Shown piece by piece: positions 27,936 through 39,344 of a stretch of 40,530 nucleotides of DNA. A program made the position numbers and the translations under genes. Below the pieces are notes generated by a model that was not told where the DNA came from, did not search any database, and saw only the letters and a list, made by a program, of their open reading frames with translations. Origin of the DNA: Gemmatimonadaceae bacterium (GTDB taxonomy: Bacteria > Gemmatimonadota > Gemmatimonadetes > Gemmatimonadales > Gemmatimonadaceae); contig JBBJNV010000030.1 in NCBI GenBank assembly GCA_037721215.1, forward strand, positions 1 through 40,530, in the 5' to 3' direction. The first letter of the stretch is position 1; each line of letters starts with the position of its first letter.

Positions 27936-30353
27936 TCATCTCAAAGGCATCGGACCTACGCGCGCCATTATCGCCTCAAAGCGGGGTGTGCCTCGCACAA
28001 CATCTACTCCAGGCATGCAGGGGAGACGGAATAGATTTGGATCTTTCTCGGCGGCAAGAAGCTCGAGCTCTCGGTATCCGCCGTAGATATCACCCGATTC
28101 GAAGCGAAGCTGCATGAGCTTCAGCGGAGACGTCCACCCACGCTTTCCTTGCTCCTGAAGCTTCTCGAGCTTTCGGCGTCCGTCCAAACGCTTAGCGCTC
28201 CAGTATCCCTCATCGCCACTCGCACGGGCGAGTGCCCTCGCAAGCGCGGTATCGCCGGCATCCGATGCCAGAATTCGCCAGGCAACGATTGCGTCATCGT
28301 ACCGGCTCATCCGCGCGAATGAGCGGATCTGTCCCGCGCGCGCGATCGTGTCCGAGGGATTCAGTACAAGCTCGGCTTCGTACAGCTTGAGTGCTGCGTG
28401 CGGCAGCCCGGCGCATAGCTCGGTGGCAGCTTCCCTGTCCAGATAGTAAGAATTGAGGGGATCAAGCTGGCGGACGAAGCGAATGGCGTCTCTGGCCGAA
28501 TCCCATCGCCACGCACTCCTATAGAGAGAATTTTCGACCTCAAAGATTTGGGCATTGCCAGGCTCAACGGCCTTTGCTTTTTGAATCAGCTCGAATCCGA
28601 TTGCGAGATTTCGGTAGCGCATGGCTCGAAGGAGACCGAGACTCGCCCATGCTGTCCCCTCGAGACTGTCAAGAGCGAGCGCCCGTGCCCCTGCCGCCGA
28701 AGCACGGTTGTATCCTACGTCAAAGGGAATCCTCTCGCCGGCCACGTGGAACGTCCACGCCGCGGTCAATCCCGCCCAGGCCCTGGAGTTCGACGGGTCA
28801 ACGGCGACAGCCTTTTCGAAGAGTCGCTTTGCAGCGGCATGGTTCCGTATGGTCATTTGCTGGTAGAATCCTTCGAGCATCAGCCTATACGACTCGGGAT
28901 TGATCGCGCGCTCCGATACGCGGGGGACAGCCGGCATGGGAACGCGAAAAATTTCTCCGGCTACGGCCGCCGCCAGCTCACTCTCGACGGTGCGGAGCCC
29001 AGCGATGGTAAAGCGGCGCGGCGGTATGTGCTTCTCACCAGACGTTTCAACGTCCAACACTGCGGCTCGCACTTCGAAAGAGCCTCCTCTCCGGGCTAAC
29101 GTGGTTTTCAACAGGATATTGGACCCGAACTGCCGTCCGACCGCCTTAAGATCATGACGAGTCGCCGCCGGCCATTCGGACCGAGCGCCCGAGCGGACGG
29201 TGAGCCCTCCCATTCCTTCAAGGCGGCGCGCCACTCCCTCTGCGAGACCAGCGGCAAGGTAGGCCTGCTTTGGGTCGCCTGTTTCGTTCTCCATCGGCAG
29301 CACTACAAGGCTTCGTGACGAAGAAGCAACTTCGGCGGCCGTACCCGCGGTGTTCTCCACGCGCACGGTGTTCTCCGCGCGCGCCGTGTTCGCTTGACGC
29401 CGGAGCCCGGCAAACACCACAATCGCCGCGGCGAAGCCCGTGACCACGACGGCAAACCACAACCGCGGACGCGCTTGCCTTCCGGTTGTACTCGATGGGG
29501 CAGGCGCAGCGAATGGAAGGACCCCGCCACCGGCTTCGGTTTCGGCGATTGGACGCGAGGCTGCCGACGAGTGTTGCGGCGAAGAGGAAACACCCTTTGA
29601 CGATGAAGCGCCTGCCGGCGTGGTCTGTAAATCCCTCCGCGTCCGCACGGCGTCCAGCAGCGCGACGGTCTCTGCAGATGGTCTTACGCCAAATTCTTCA
29701 GCAACATGATCCCTGAACCGCTCGTAAACCGCGAACGCCTGTGAGCGATCGCCGGCACGATCGAGCAGCGTGATCCATCTGCGCGCCGCTACCTCATCGT
29801 CCGGGTTCAGCTCGGAGCAGCGGCGTGCGGCGTCGACAGCACCAGCAATATCGCCTGAGCGCTCCCGACTCTCGGCGAGTAGAACGGCCGCGTTGAGAGC
29901 TTGCTTTTTCAACCGGCTGCGCTCATTGCCGAGCCACTTCTCGAACTCCTCGGCGTCCGGTATGTGAAGGCCAGGCAACAGGTCTCCGGCATATCGCGCG
30001 AGAGCATAAGCATGACGGCCGGCGGAAAGATCTTCCGCCAATGCCGCCACGTCTGTCGTGATCAGCGCCGGATCGAGGCTTACCTCGTCGTCGCCGCGGC
30101 TTCGAATTGCTCCATCGACTAGATGCCCGCGTAGAACGTAAAGAGCGCGACGAAGCGCAGGTCGAGCCTTACCCTGATCGAGCTCGGGCCAGAATGTGAC
30201 GAGCAGGGAATCGCGACGATGCCAGGTTCCTGGCCGAGGCATCGCGAGATATGAAAGAAGGGCCAGATGCTTCGGCTGCCGAAGCAGCGCGTCCAACTCT
30301 CCACCTTCCGCGTCGGACAGGCCGATGCCGCCAAGCATCCGCAACGTATACAT
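27936..30353 (-). CDS. membrane-anchored BTAD/TPR transcriptional regulator
   Basis: An 805-residue regulator. The N-terminus (LRMLGGIGLSDAEGGELDAL, RQPKHLALLSYLA, RALYVLRGHLV) is the winged-helix DNA-binding part of SARP/BTAD activators. Residues about 100-240 form the bacterial transcriptional activator helical domain, with the typical YERFRDHVAEEFGVRPSAET. A low-complexity linker leads to a membrane helix at about 298-317 (LWFAVVVTGFAAAIVVFAGL). The outer part starts with VVLPMENETGDPKQAYLAAG and VRSGARSEW (a FlgO/TolB-like sensor fold) and continues into TPR repeats to the end. I use ATG 30353 (MYTLRMLGG) rather than 30521, which would run into the uvrA upstream region. It probably signals from the periplasm. 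The target genes are unknown. Confidence 0.82.
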   Translation of the reverse strand: MYTLRMLGGIGLSDAEGGELDALLRQPKHLALLSYLAMPRPGTWHRRDSLLVTFWPELDQGKARPALRRALYVLRGHLVDGAIRSRGDDEVSLDPALITTDVAALAEDLSAGRHAYALARYAGDLLPGLHIPDAEEFEKWLGNERSRLKKQALNAAVLLAESRERSGDIAGAVDAARRCSELNPDDEVAARRWITLLDRAGDRSQAFAVYERFRDHVAEEFGVRPSAETVALLDAVRTRRDLQTTPAGASSSKGVSSSPQHSSAASRPIAETEAGGGVLPFAAPAPSSTTGRQARPRLWFAVVVTGFAAAIVVFAGLRRQANTARAENTVRVENTAGTAAEVASSSRSLVVLPMENETGDPKQAYLAAGLAEGVARRLEGMGGLTVRSGARSEWPAATRHDLKAVGRQFGSNILLKTTLARRGGSFEVRAAVLDVETSGEKHIPPRRFTIAGLRTVESELAAAVAGEIFRVPMPAVPRVSERAINPESYRLMLEGFYQQMTIRNHAAAKRLFEKAVAVDPSNSRAWAGLTAAWTFHVAGERIPFDVGYNRASAAGARALALDSLEGTAWASLGLLRAMRYRNLAIGFELIQKAKAVEPGNAQIFEVENSLYRSAWRWDSARDAIRFVRQLDPLNSYYLDREAATELCAGLPHAALKLYEAELVLNPSDTIARAGQIRSFARMSRYDDAIVAWRILASDAGDTALARALARASGDEGYWSAKRLDGRRKLEKLQEQGKRGWTSPLKLMQLRFESGDIYGGYRELELLAAEKDPNLFRLPCMPGVDVVRGTPRFEAIMARVGPMPLR

Positions 30354-30360
30354 GTGAGTG

Positions 30361-30389
30361 AAGCTAGGGGCGTTCCGCAAATGTCGCAA
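30361..30389 (-). promoter_or_regulatory. possible promoter of BTAD regulator (near-leaderless)
   Basis: On the minus strand TTGCGA (30389-30384) and TAGCTT (30366-30361) are separated by 17 bases. The -10-like box lies only 7 bases before the chosen ATG at 30353, so the transcript would start at or next to the start codon. Both hexamers are imperfect, so this is a weak prediction. Confidence 0.3.
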
Positions 30390-30479
30390 AAACGGGCGAG
30401 CATCAGCTGCTAAGACCCGGGATCCGCTCCGACTCCGCTGCGCTTGTATCTCATTGGTGAATCCGTCACCTTGAGAGCT

Positions 30480-33317
<2,838 letters not shown>

Positions 33318-33330
33318 AAACCAAGGGATC

Positions 33331-33342
33331 CCATATATATGG
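33331..33342. promoter_or_regulatory. palindrome over the sdaAB start codon
   Basis: CCATATATATGG is a perfect 12-base palindrome whose right end contains the ATG start (33339-33341) of the serine dehydratase beta gene. Eight bases upstream is AAGGGA, the likely ribosome-binding site. The palindrome is AT-rich in a GC-rich region and could be a protein binding site or melt easily. The function is unproven. Confidence 0.35.
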
Positions 33343-34010
33343 TATCACTGCTGGATATCATCGGTCCGGTGATGGTGGGCCCCTCGTCGTCGCACACGGC
33401 GGGCGCTTGCCGACTGGGGTTGCTTGGCCGCGGACTCGTCAGCGGTACTCCGCACTCCGCGCTGCTCCAGTTGCATGGTTCGTTTGCACGCACCGGTGAA
33501 GGACACGGGACCGACAAGGCGCTGGTCGCCGGTCTGCTGGGCTTTCGGCCCGATGACGACAGGATCCGCACCGCGCTGCAGATTGCCGAAAGGGAAGGGC
33601 TTGACTACCGGTTCGAGAAGATCACGCTCTCCGATTCGGCACATCCGAACACCGTCAGGATGACGCTCGAGCAGGGGGGAATCACCGCTACCCTGGTGGG
33701 TTCGTCGCTCGGAGCGGGGCGCGTGCTGGTGACGGAGATCGACGGTTATCCTGTCGAGATCTCGGGAAACTTCCACACGATCGCGCTCGTAGCGGAAGAC
33801 AGGAAGGGCTCGATCGCACGTATCACCGGCATTCTCGCGGAACATGAAATCAACATTGCGACCCTCAAGTTGACGAGGAAGCAAAAGGGAGGCGACGCAT
33901 TCATGGTCATCGAGTGCGACGAGTCGCCGGGCGAAGGAGTGCGCGACGAGATTCGCACGCTCGACTGGGTACGCTGGGCAAGACGCCTCGACCGGGTAAG
34001 CGGAGGCTAA
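33339..34010 (+). CDS. sdaAB: L-serine dehydratase (Fe-S dependent), beta subunit
   Basis: A 223-residue beta subunit of the iron-sulfur L-serine deaminase, which with the alpha subunit turns serine into pyruvate and ammonia. The family start VSLLDIIGPVMVGPSSSHTAG is present. The C-terminal part is an ACT domain (NFHTIALVAEDRKGSIARIT, ILAEHEINIATLKLTR), presumably sensing an amino acid. The ATG start at 33339 is 22 bases after the uvrA stop. The next gene starts two bases after this stop, with its Shine-Dalgarno (GGAGG, 34002-34006) inside this gene's last codons. The symbol follows Bacillus naming for the two-subunit form. Confidence 0.93.
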   Translation: MVSLLDIIGPVMVGPSSSHTAGACRLGLLGRGLVSGTPHSALLQLHGSFARTGEGHGTDKALVAGLLGFRPDDDRIRTALQIAEREGLDYRFEKITLSDSAHPNTVRMTLEQGGITATLVGSSLGAGRVLVTEIDGYPVEISGNFHTIALVAEDRKGSIARITGILAEHEINIATLKLTRKQKGGDAFMVIECDESPGEGVRDEIRTLDWVRWARRLDRVSGG

Positions 34011-34011
34011 A

Positions 34012-34890
34012 GTGTACCGCGCGCTTGGAGACGCAATTCGTGATGCCGAAACCCGCGGCCAGAAACTCGCGCAGGTTGCCCTCGAGCAGGAGGCCGCCGA
34101 TCAGGGGCGAACGGTGGCCGATATCCGCGCGGCGCTTGCACGCGCACTTGATGTGATGAGGAGCGCAATTGGCGACGGGATGACGGGTGATCTCATGTCT
34201 TCGTCCGGTCTGGTGGGCGGTGATGCCGCCAAGCTGCGCACCGGCCCTGCCGGCCCTCTCGCCGACACCCCGTTCCGCGATATCCTTGCAAGAGCACTGG
34301 CAGTGCAGGAAGTCAACGCCGCAATGGGTGTGATCGTCGCGGCGCCGACCGCTGGCGGTGCAGGCGTGCTCCCGGCGGTGCTCACCGGGCTCGCCAAATC
34401 GCGATCGTTGCCCGACGATGTAGTCCTCGACGGGCTTGCCTGCGCTGGTCTGATCGGGGCAGTAATCGCCGAGCGCGCGTCACTCTCGGGGGCCGAGGGC
34501 GGATGTCAGGCGGAGACCGGGGCGGCGGCCGGAATGGCAGCAGGTGCGGCAACCGAGATGCTGGGAGGCAGCCCGTCACAGGCGGGGCATGCAGTCGCGC
34601 TTACGATGCAAGGCATGCTCGGACTAGTCTGTGACCCGCTTGGCGGACTGGTGGAGCTGCCGTGTGTTTTCAGAAATGCAACTGGCTCCGCAATCGCGCT
34701 GGCGGGGATCGAGATGGCAATGGCGGGCATCACTTTCGCGATTCCTGTGGATGAAGTGATAGACGTGATGGGTGAGATCGGCAGAGAAATGGATGTGCGG
34801 TATCGCGAGACGGCGGGCGGTGGTCTGGCGGCGACGCCAACCGGCAGACGGCTTGCGAAAGAGCGGCTGTATCAGATCAAGCGGTCGTGA
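34012..34890 (+). CDS. sdaAA: L-serine dehydratase (Fe-S dependent), alpha subunit
   Basis: A 292-residue catalytic subunit carrying the [4Fe-4S] cluster that polarises the serine hydroxyl. Cysteines expected as cluster ligands appear in GGCQAETGAAAGM, VCDPLGGLVELPC and CAGLIGAVI. The active-site-like APTAGGAGVLPAV block is also visible. GTG start at 34012, with GGAGG at 34002-34006 as ribosome-binding site. It is the second gene of a clear two-subunit operon after sdaAB. Length matches the family (about 290-300). Confidence 0.93.
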   Translation: MYRALGDAIRDAETRGQKLAQVALEQEAADQGRTVADIRAALARALDVMRSAIGDGMTGDLMSSSGLVGGDAAKLRTGPAGPLADTPFRDILARALAVQEVNAAMGVIVAAPTAGGAGVLPAVLTGLAKSRSLPDDVVLDGLACAGLIGAVIAERASLSGAEGGCQAETGAAAGMAAGAATEMLGGSPSQAGHAVALTMQGMLGLVCDPLGGLVELPCVFRNATGSAIALAGIEMAMAGITFAIPVDEVIDVMGEIGREMDVRYRETAGGGLAATPTGRRLAKERLYQIKRS

Positions 34891-34972
34891 ATCGAACGCG
34901 GGTTCAACTGGTCAACATTGGTCCATTCAAGTATCTTCGCGACGTAGTTCACTCCCGAGGCAACAGGTACAA

Positions 34973-35758
34973 ATGAGCATCTTCGATCGCATAGCACGTT
35001 TATTCAGGGCAAACGTCAATGACATGATCGCTCAGGCTGAGCAGCCTGAGAAAATGTTGAATCAGATCATCATCGACATGCGCTCGCAACTGGTGAAGGC
35101 GAAGCAGCAGGTGGCAGCTGCGATCGCCGATGAGAAGCGGCTTCAGGATCAAACCGCTCAGGAGTTGCGTGAGGCCGAGGAATGGGAGCATCGGGCGATG
35201 CTTGCTGTAAAGGAGGGGCGCGATGATCTCGCCAAGCAGGCGCTGATGCGACGCGGCGAGCATGTGTCGCGGGGACAGCAGATGCAGCTCACCTGGGAAG
35301 CGCACAAACAGGAAACTGACAGGCTCAAAGACTCGCTGCGCGGCCTCAACGACAATATCGAAGAGGCGGCGCGCAAGAAAAATCTGCTTCTCGCGAAGCA
35401 GCGCCGCGCCGATGCCCAAAAGCGAATCTCCGAGACGATGTCGTCGATGTCCGAGAAGTCGGCGTTCGAGGCATTCGCCAGGATGGAGGAAAAGATCGAT
35501 CAGAACGAAAGGCAGATACGTGCGCACTCGGAGATCAACGAGGAATTTTCCGGCGACAAGCTGTCGAACGACTTCAAGCGCCTCGAGTCGACGGCCGGAA
35601 CTGCCACCGCCGATGCTCAACTCATATCGCTCAAACAGAAGATGGGGTTGCTGGCCGCTCCGTCCGAGGACGCGAATCGCCAGCTCGCTGCTGGAGATCT
35701 GGCGCCCGGGGAGATTCCTGACGCTGAGGAAGTTTCCGATGAGAATTCAACGAGATGA
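34973..35758 (+). CDS. PspA/IM30 family membrane-stress protein
   Basis: A 261-residue coiled-coil protein of the PspA/Vipp1 (ESCRT-III-like) family, which coats the inner face of the cytoplasmic membrane and stabilises it. The N-terminal amphipathic segment MSIFDRIARLFRANVNDM and the block AEQPEKMLNQIIIDM are typical, followed by long heptad-rich helices through about residue 200 and an acidic C-terminal tail. The upstream frame to 34772 overlaps the serine dehydratase gene and is a shadow, so ATG 34973 is used. The stop is interleaved with the AI-2E permease start (ATGA, 35755-35758), which suggests that the two proteins act at the membrane together. No pspBC or pspF neighbours are present. 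Confidence 0.9.
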   Translation: MSIFDRIARLFRANVNDMIAQAEQPEKMLNQIIIDMRSQLVKAKQQVAAAIADEKRLQDQTAQELREAEEWEHRAMLAVKEGRDDLAKQALMRRGEHVSRGQQMQLTWEAHKQETDRLKDSLRGLNDNIEEAARKKNLLLAKQRRADAQKRISETMSSMSEKSAFEAFARMEEKIDQNERQIRAHSEINEEFSGDKLSNDFKRLESTAGTATADAQLISLKQKMGLLAAPSEDANRQLAAGDLAPGEIPDAEEVSDENSTR

Positions 35759-36963
35759 CTGACGCTGTAGCGGTAGATCGCCCGAAGTTGGGCAGCGCGC
35801 TCACCACGGTCGTTCTCACTGTCCTGATTCTTTGGATGGTGGGAAAGACGGCCAGCATTTTCCTGCTGCTTTTCCTCGCAGTAATTCTTTCGCTGTACCT
35901 CGGTGCGCTTCGCGATTTTCTGGTAGAGCGCGGTCACATGAACGATCGCCTTGCATTTTTTCTTGCCGTCGTCGGCACTCTCGTCGGCATCGTGGGGCTG
36001 GTTGCGCTGCTGGTTCCACCGGTTCTCGATCAAACCCGCCAGTTGGTGCAGGTGCTGCCGGCGACGATAGCCAACTGGGAAGGCGGCATCGACAAGTTTG
36101 TGGCACGGTTCCCGGCGATGCGCGATTTCTGGGAGCCGGGCCAGCACCAGGTTCTCAAGGCTGTGTACGATCGTGTCTCGACATCGGCCGGTGACGTCGT
36201 GCCCAAGGTGTTTTCGCTCGTCCACGTCATGATAGAGATTTTCGCGGTAATGGTGATGAGCATCTACATGGCGCTGCAGCCGGGCATCTACCGCGAGTGG
36301 ATGATCGCGCTGTTTCCGCCAGTACACCGGGACTTCATTCGCGACGTTTTGCGCGATATTGCCGATGCACTCCGGTCGTACATCGTGGCGCAATTGCTGG
36401 CGATGACGGTGCTGGCGGCGTTTACCGCAATCGGGCTTTATCTCCTGAACGTCCCGTACTGGCTCACATTCGGGATCTTCACCGGTGCGGTTGCCATTGT
36501 TCCATTTTTCGGAACGTTGCTCTCTACTCTTCTGCCGGCGCTTTTTGTACTCGGCGGCCCCGATGGCGGCACACGGTCGCTGCTGGTGGTACTGCTTGGC
36601 GTCGTCGTCCATTTGTTCGAGGGCAATGTCGTAGCGCCGCTCGTGATGTCGCACAAGGTCGAGTTGCCGCCGGTGCTTACGATCATGGCGGTGCTGGTTA
36701 TCGGAAAATTGCTCGGTCCGCTCGGGCTGGTGATTGCGGTTCCGACACTGGCGATGATAATGGTGATCGTGCGTCGGATTCTCATCAGCCGCATCTATGA
36801 GGGCAAGGGATTCCGCAAGGCGACGCGAGACAGGATGTTCGTGCTCAGGGTGCCGGCACCGGATGGGGGTGTATTGTTGCCTCGGGCACCGGCCACCGAC
36901 ATGCTGGCGCTCGGACAACGGGGTGCTGTGGCGATTCCGCCGGTGGTCGTCAAGACTGCCTGA
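35755..36963 (+). CDS. AI-2E family (PerM/YdiK-type) membrane protein
   Basis: A 402-residue polytopic membrane protein of the AI-2E/PerM (DUF20) family, whose members export small molecules or act as sodium/proton-coupled permeases. The N-terminal helices (TVVLTVLILWMVG, IFLLLFLAVILSLYLGALRD) and the region VGLVALLVPPVLDQTRQLV are family-typical. The conserved C-terminal part includes FGIFTGAVAIVPFFGTLLST, HLFEGNVVAPLVMSHKVELP and LGPLGLVIAVP. Six to eight membrane segments are visible. ATG start at 35755 overlaps the PspA-like stop. The substrate cannot be inferred. The real AI-2 specificity of the name is doubtful for most members. Confidence 0.88.
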   Translation: MTDAVAVDRPKLGSALTTVVLTVLILWMVGKTASIFLLLFLAVILSLYLGALRDFLVERGHMNDRLAFFLAVVGTLVGIVGLVALLVPPVLDQTRQLVQVLPATIANWEGGIDKFVARFPAMRDFWEPGQHQVLKAVYDRVSTSAGDVVPKVFSLVHVMIEIFAVMVMSIYMALQPGIYREWMIALFPPVHRDFIRDVLRDIADALRSYIVAQLLAMTVLAAFTAIGLYLLNVPYWLTFGIFTGAVAIVPFFGTLLSTLLPALFVLGGPDGGTRSLLVVLLGVVVHLFEGNVVAPLVMSHKVELPPVLTIMAVLVIGKLLGPLGLVIAVPTLAMIMVIVRRILISRIYEGKGFRKATRDRMFVLRVPAPDGGVLLPRAPATDMLALGQRGAVAIPPVVVKTA

Positions 36964-37060
36964 GAGGAATATTCCGATGCTGACCGGCTGCATTTGGTCA
37001 GTGGCGTCGGCGTTGGCAGGGATAGTCTGAGGTAAGCCCTAAGGCTGCGATTGTTCCCCG

Positions 37061-37870
37061 ATGCCCCGTTTCGCAATGGCCTGCAATCTCAGAGTCGCCG
37101 ACAGCCCCGATCGTTCACCCGTGTTGCGCATTCGCTCGCTCCACAAGTCGTTCGCCCGCGGTCCCGCAACCTCACCCACGCGTTCTGCGGCCCTGGTTGA
37201 TGTCAGTCTCGACCTGATGCGCGGAGAAGTGCTTGGTATTGTCGGAGCGGCGGGTGCGGGGAAGACAACCCTGCTTCAGTGTGCGGCCGGCATTCTGCGC
37301 CGCGATCGTGGGTTTGTCGACTGGTTCGGGGAGCCGTTCGCCGGAGGCGGATGCTTGCCCGACGTCGCCTTCGTTCCAGCTATGCCAGTGTACTATCCAT
37401 TCCTGACGGTGCGTGATGTGCTGGAGTACCGCCTCGCGAAAACCGGGATGACGCTTCTGCAGCGGAACCGGGCGATCGAGTCGGCGCTCGACCGCCTCGA
37501 CCTCAGCGCCAGTTCTGCGGCCAGCGTCAGCGATCTTGCGCGCGAGGCAGTGAAGCGGCTTGCGATCGCCGAAGCACTGACCGAAGAACCGAAAATCATT
37601 TTCCTCGATAGTACGCCGGCTGACATGCCTTCTGTGTGTCCACCTCCCGTACTGAGCGCGCTCGCATCCGAAGCAGCAGGCGGCAGAGCCGTCGTTGTTG
37701 CTGTTCGCGATGCAGGGGTGATAGCGCCAATTGCATCGCGCATTCTTCTGCTGGAGAAAGGAAGGAACGCCGGAGTTTTCTCCAGCGAGCAACCCCGGCT
37801 TGAGGCGGCTTTTCCGCAGTTCCCGGTGATTGAGACGCGAATCCGATTTGTAGCTGAACGCATGCATTGA
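37061..37870 (+). CDS. degenerate ABC ATPase-like protein without intact catalytic motifs
   Basis: A 269-residue single nucleotide-binding domain with no permease partner next to it. Walker A is good (GAAGAGKT, 62-69), and the overall order of an ABC domain is kept (VLRIRSLHKSF, VYYPFLTVRDVLEYRLA). Other motifs are lost: no Q-loop glutamine (FVPAMPV at 105-110), the signature LSGGQ position reads VSDLAREA (156-163), Walker B LDSTP has Ser184 instead of catalytic Glu, and the H-loop histidine is replaced by Arg216 (VAVRDAG). It likely binds but hardly hydrolyses ATP. It sits between the AI-2E permease (97-base gap) and cysS (downstream gap about 50). The ATG at 37061 is chosen; one at 37076 is also possible. 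Confidence 0.7.
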   Translation: MPRFAMACNLRVADSPDRSPVLRIRSLHKSFARGPATSPTRSAALVDVSLDLMRGEVLGIVGAAGAGKTTLLQCAAGILRRDRGFVDWFGEPFAGGGCLPDVAFVPAMPVYYPFLTVRDVLEYRLAKTGMTLLQRNRAIESALDRLDLSASSAASVSDLAREAVKRLAIAEALTEEPKIIFLDSTPADMPSVCPPPVLSALASEAAGGRAVVVAVRDAGVIAPIASRILLLEKGRNAGVFSSEQPRLEAAFPQFPVIETRIRFVAERMH

Positions 37871-37922
37871 AACCGGTCAGTCTGTGTTGCCCTGTTTCGG
37901 GGAGCGGTCTAGCTTCCCGATG

Positions 37923-39344
37923 ATGTCCGATTTCCGGCTTTACAATACGGTGTCACGCACTCTCGAGTCTTTCGAGCCCGCGGACGGAAAAACCGTGCGG
38001 ATGTACACGTGCGGCCCGACTGTCTACAACCCGGCGCATGTAGGTAATTTCCGCACGTTTCTGTTCGAGGATCTCCTGCGGCGGACGCTACGCTTGCGTG
38101 GCTGGGAGGTTCAGCAGGTCATGAACCTCACCGATGTCGACGACAAGATCATCAAGCGGGCCAGCGAGCGCGGGCTGACAATTACCGAAGTAACGGAGCC
38201 GATCGTCGACGTGTTCCATGCCGACCGGAATTTTCTCCGCATTCAGGATGCCGAGGAGTATCCGAAAGCCACCGATCACATTGCGGGGATGATTGCGCTC
38301 GTTTCGACGCTCATCGAAAAGGGCATTGCCTATCTCGCCGAGGATGGCTCTGTTTACTACGCAATCGACCGATTTGAAGGTTATGGACGGCTGTCGCGAC
38401 TTGACACTCGTGAGATCAGAGCCGGCGCCCGCGTCGCGCAGGACGAGTACACGAAGGAAAACGCACAGGATTTCGCCCTCTGGAAAGCGGCGAAGGATGA
38501 GGATGAGCGCGCCGGTGCTGCGTGGGATTCACCATGGGGACGCGGCCGTCCCGGCTGGCATCTCGAATGCTCAGCAATGGCGATGCACTACCTCGGCACA
38601 ACGATGGACATTCACTGCGGCGGGGTGGATCTCGTGTTTCCGCATCATGAGGATGAGATCGCCCAGTCAGAAGGTGCGACGGGAGAAACTTTCTCCCGCT
38701 TCTGGTGCCACGGGGAATTTCTGCTCACCGATGGCAGCAAGATGGCGAAGCGGGTCGGAAATGTTGCGACTGTTGCGGATTTGCGGGATCAGGGCGTGTC
38801 CGCGGCGGCGTTCAGGCATTTCGTTTTTTCGACTCATTACCGAAAGCAGCTCAACCTGTCGCCCGAGGCGCTCGAGGCCTCTGTAGAGGGAGTGAGGCGT
38901 GTAGGGGAGTTCGCCGAACGGCTCGCATCGGCCACCGCCGGAACTCCGGAGCTGGCGACAGTTGCAGAAGAAGCTATTCGCGATGCAACGAACGCGCTGT
39001 TTGATGATCTGAACGCGCCGATTGCGATGGGCGCGTTGTTCACTTTCATAAGGAAGGCGAATGCGGAGCTCGATCGTGGCTCGAGCGGCAATTTCCGAGG
39101 AGATACGGAGTCGGTCGAGAAGGCGAGAACGGCTTTCGCTCGCATCAATGGGGTTCTGGATATCGTCCCCGAAGGAAACGCCGCGGACAACGCCGCTGAG
39201 GTAGAGGCGATGCTTGCTGAGCGCCGCGAAGCCCGGGAACGGCGCGATTTCGCGCGTTCAGACGCAATCCGGGGTGAGCTGGAGGGGCGGGGGATCGAGA
39301 TCAAGGATGGGCCATCCGGCACGACGTGGAAAAAGGTGCGATGA
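37923..39344 (+). CDS. cysS: cysteinyl-tRNA synthetase
   Basis: A 473-residue class I aminoacyl-tRNA synthetase charging tRNA-Cys. The HIGH-type motif appears as PTVYNPAHVGNFRT (residues 32-45), with zinc ligand Cys30 before it. The other ligands are in WHLECSAMAM and VFPHHEDEIAQSEG. The KMSKS loop reads DGSKMAKRVGN. The C-terminal anticodon-binding part ends in LEGRGIEIKDGPSGTTWKKV, as expected. I prefer ATG 37923 (MSDFRLYN); the ATG at 37920 is equivalent, and the frame from 37884 adds an unsupported leader. The stop overlaps the next start by ATGA. Confidence 0.96.
   Translation: MSDFRLYNTVSRTLESFEPADGKTVRMYTCGPTVYNPAHVGNFRTFLFEDLLRRTLRLRGWEVQQVMNLTDVDDKIIKRASERGLTITEVTEPIVDVFHADRNFLRIQDAEEYPKATDHIAGMIALVSTLIEKGIAYLAEDGSVYYAIDRFEGYGRLSRLDTREIRAGARVAQDEYTKENAQDFALWKAAKDEDERAGAAWDSPWGRGRPGWHLECSAMAMHYLGTTMDIHCGGVDLVFPHHEDEIAQSEGATGETFSRFWCHGEFLLTDGSKMAKRVGNVATVADLRDQGVSAAAFRHFVFSTHYRKQLNLSPEALEASVEGVRRVGEFAERLASATAGTPELATVAEEAIRDATNALFDDLNAPIAMGALFTFIRKANAELDRGSSGNFRGDTESVEKARTAFARINGVLDIVPEGNAADNAAEVEAMLAERREARERRDFARSDAIRGELEGRGIEIKDGPSGTTWKKVR

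Noticed and set aside
35617-36993. 458-residue minus-strand open frame
   Set aside because: It is antisense to the PspA-like and AI-2E genes, His/Arg-rich with no family sense. It is a shadow of high-GC coding.
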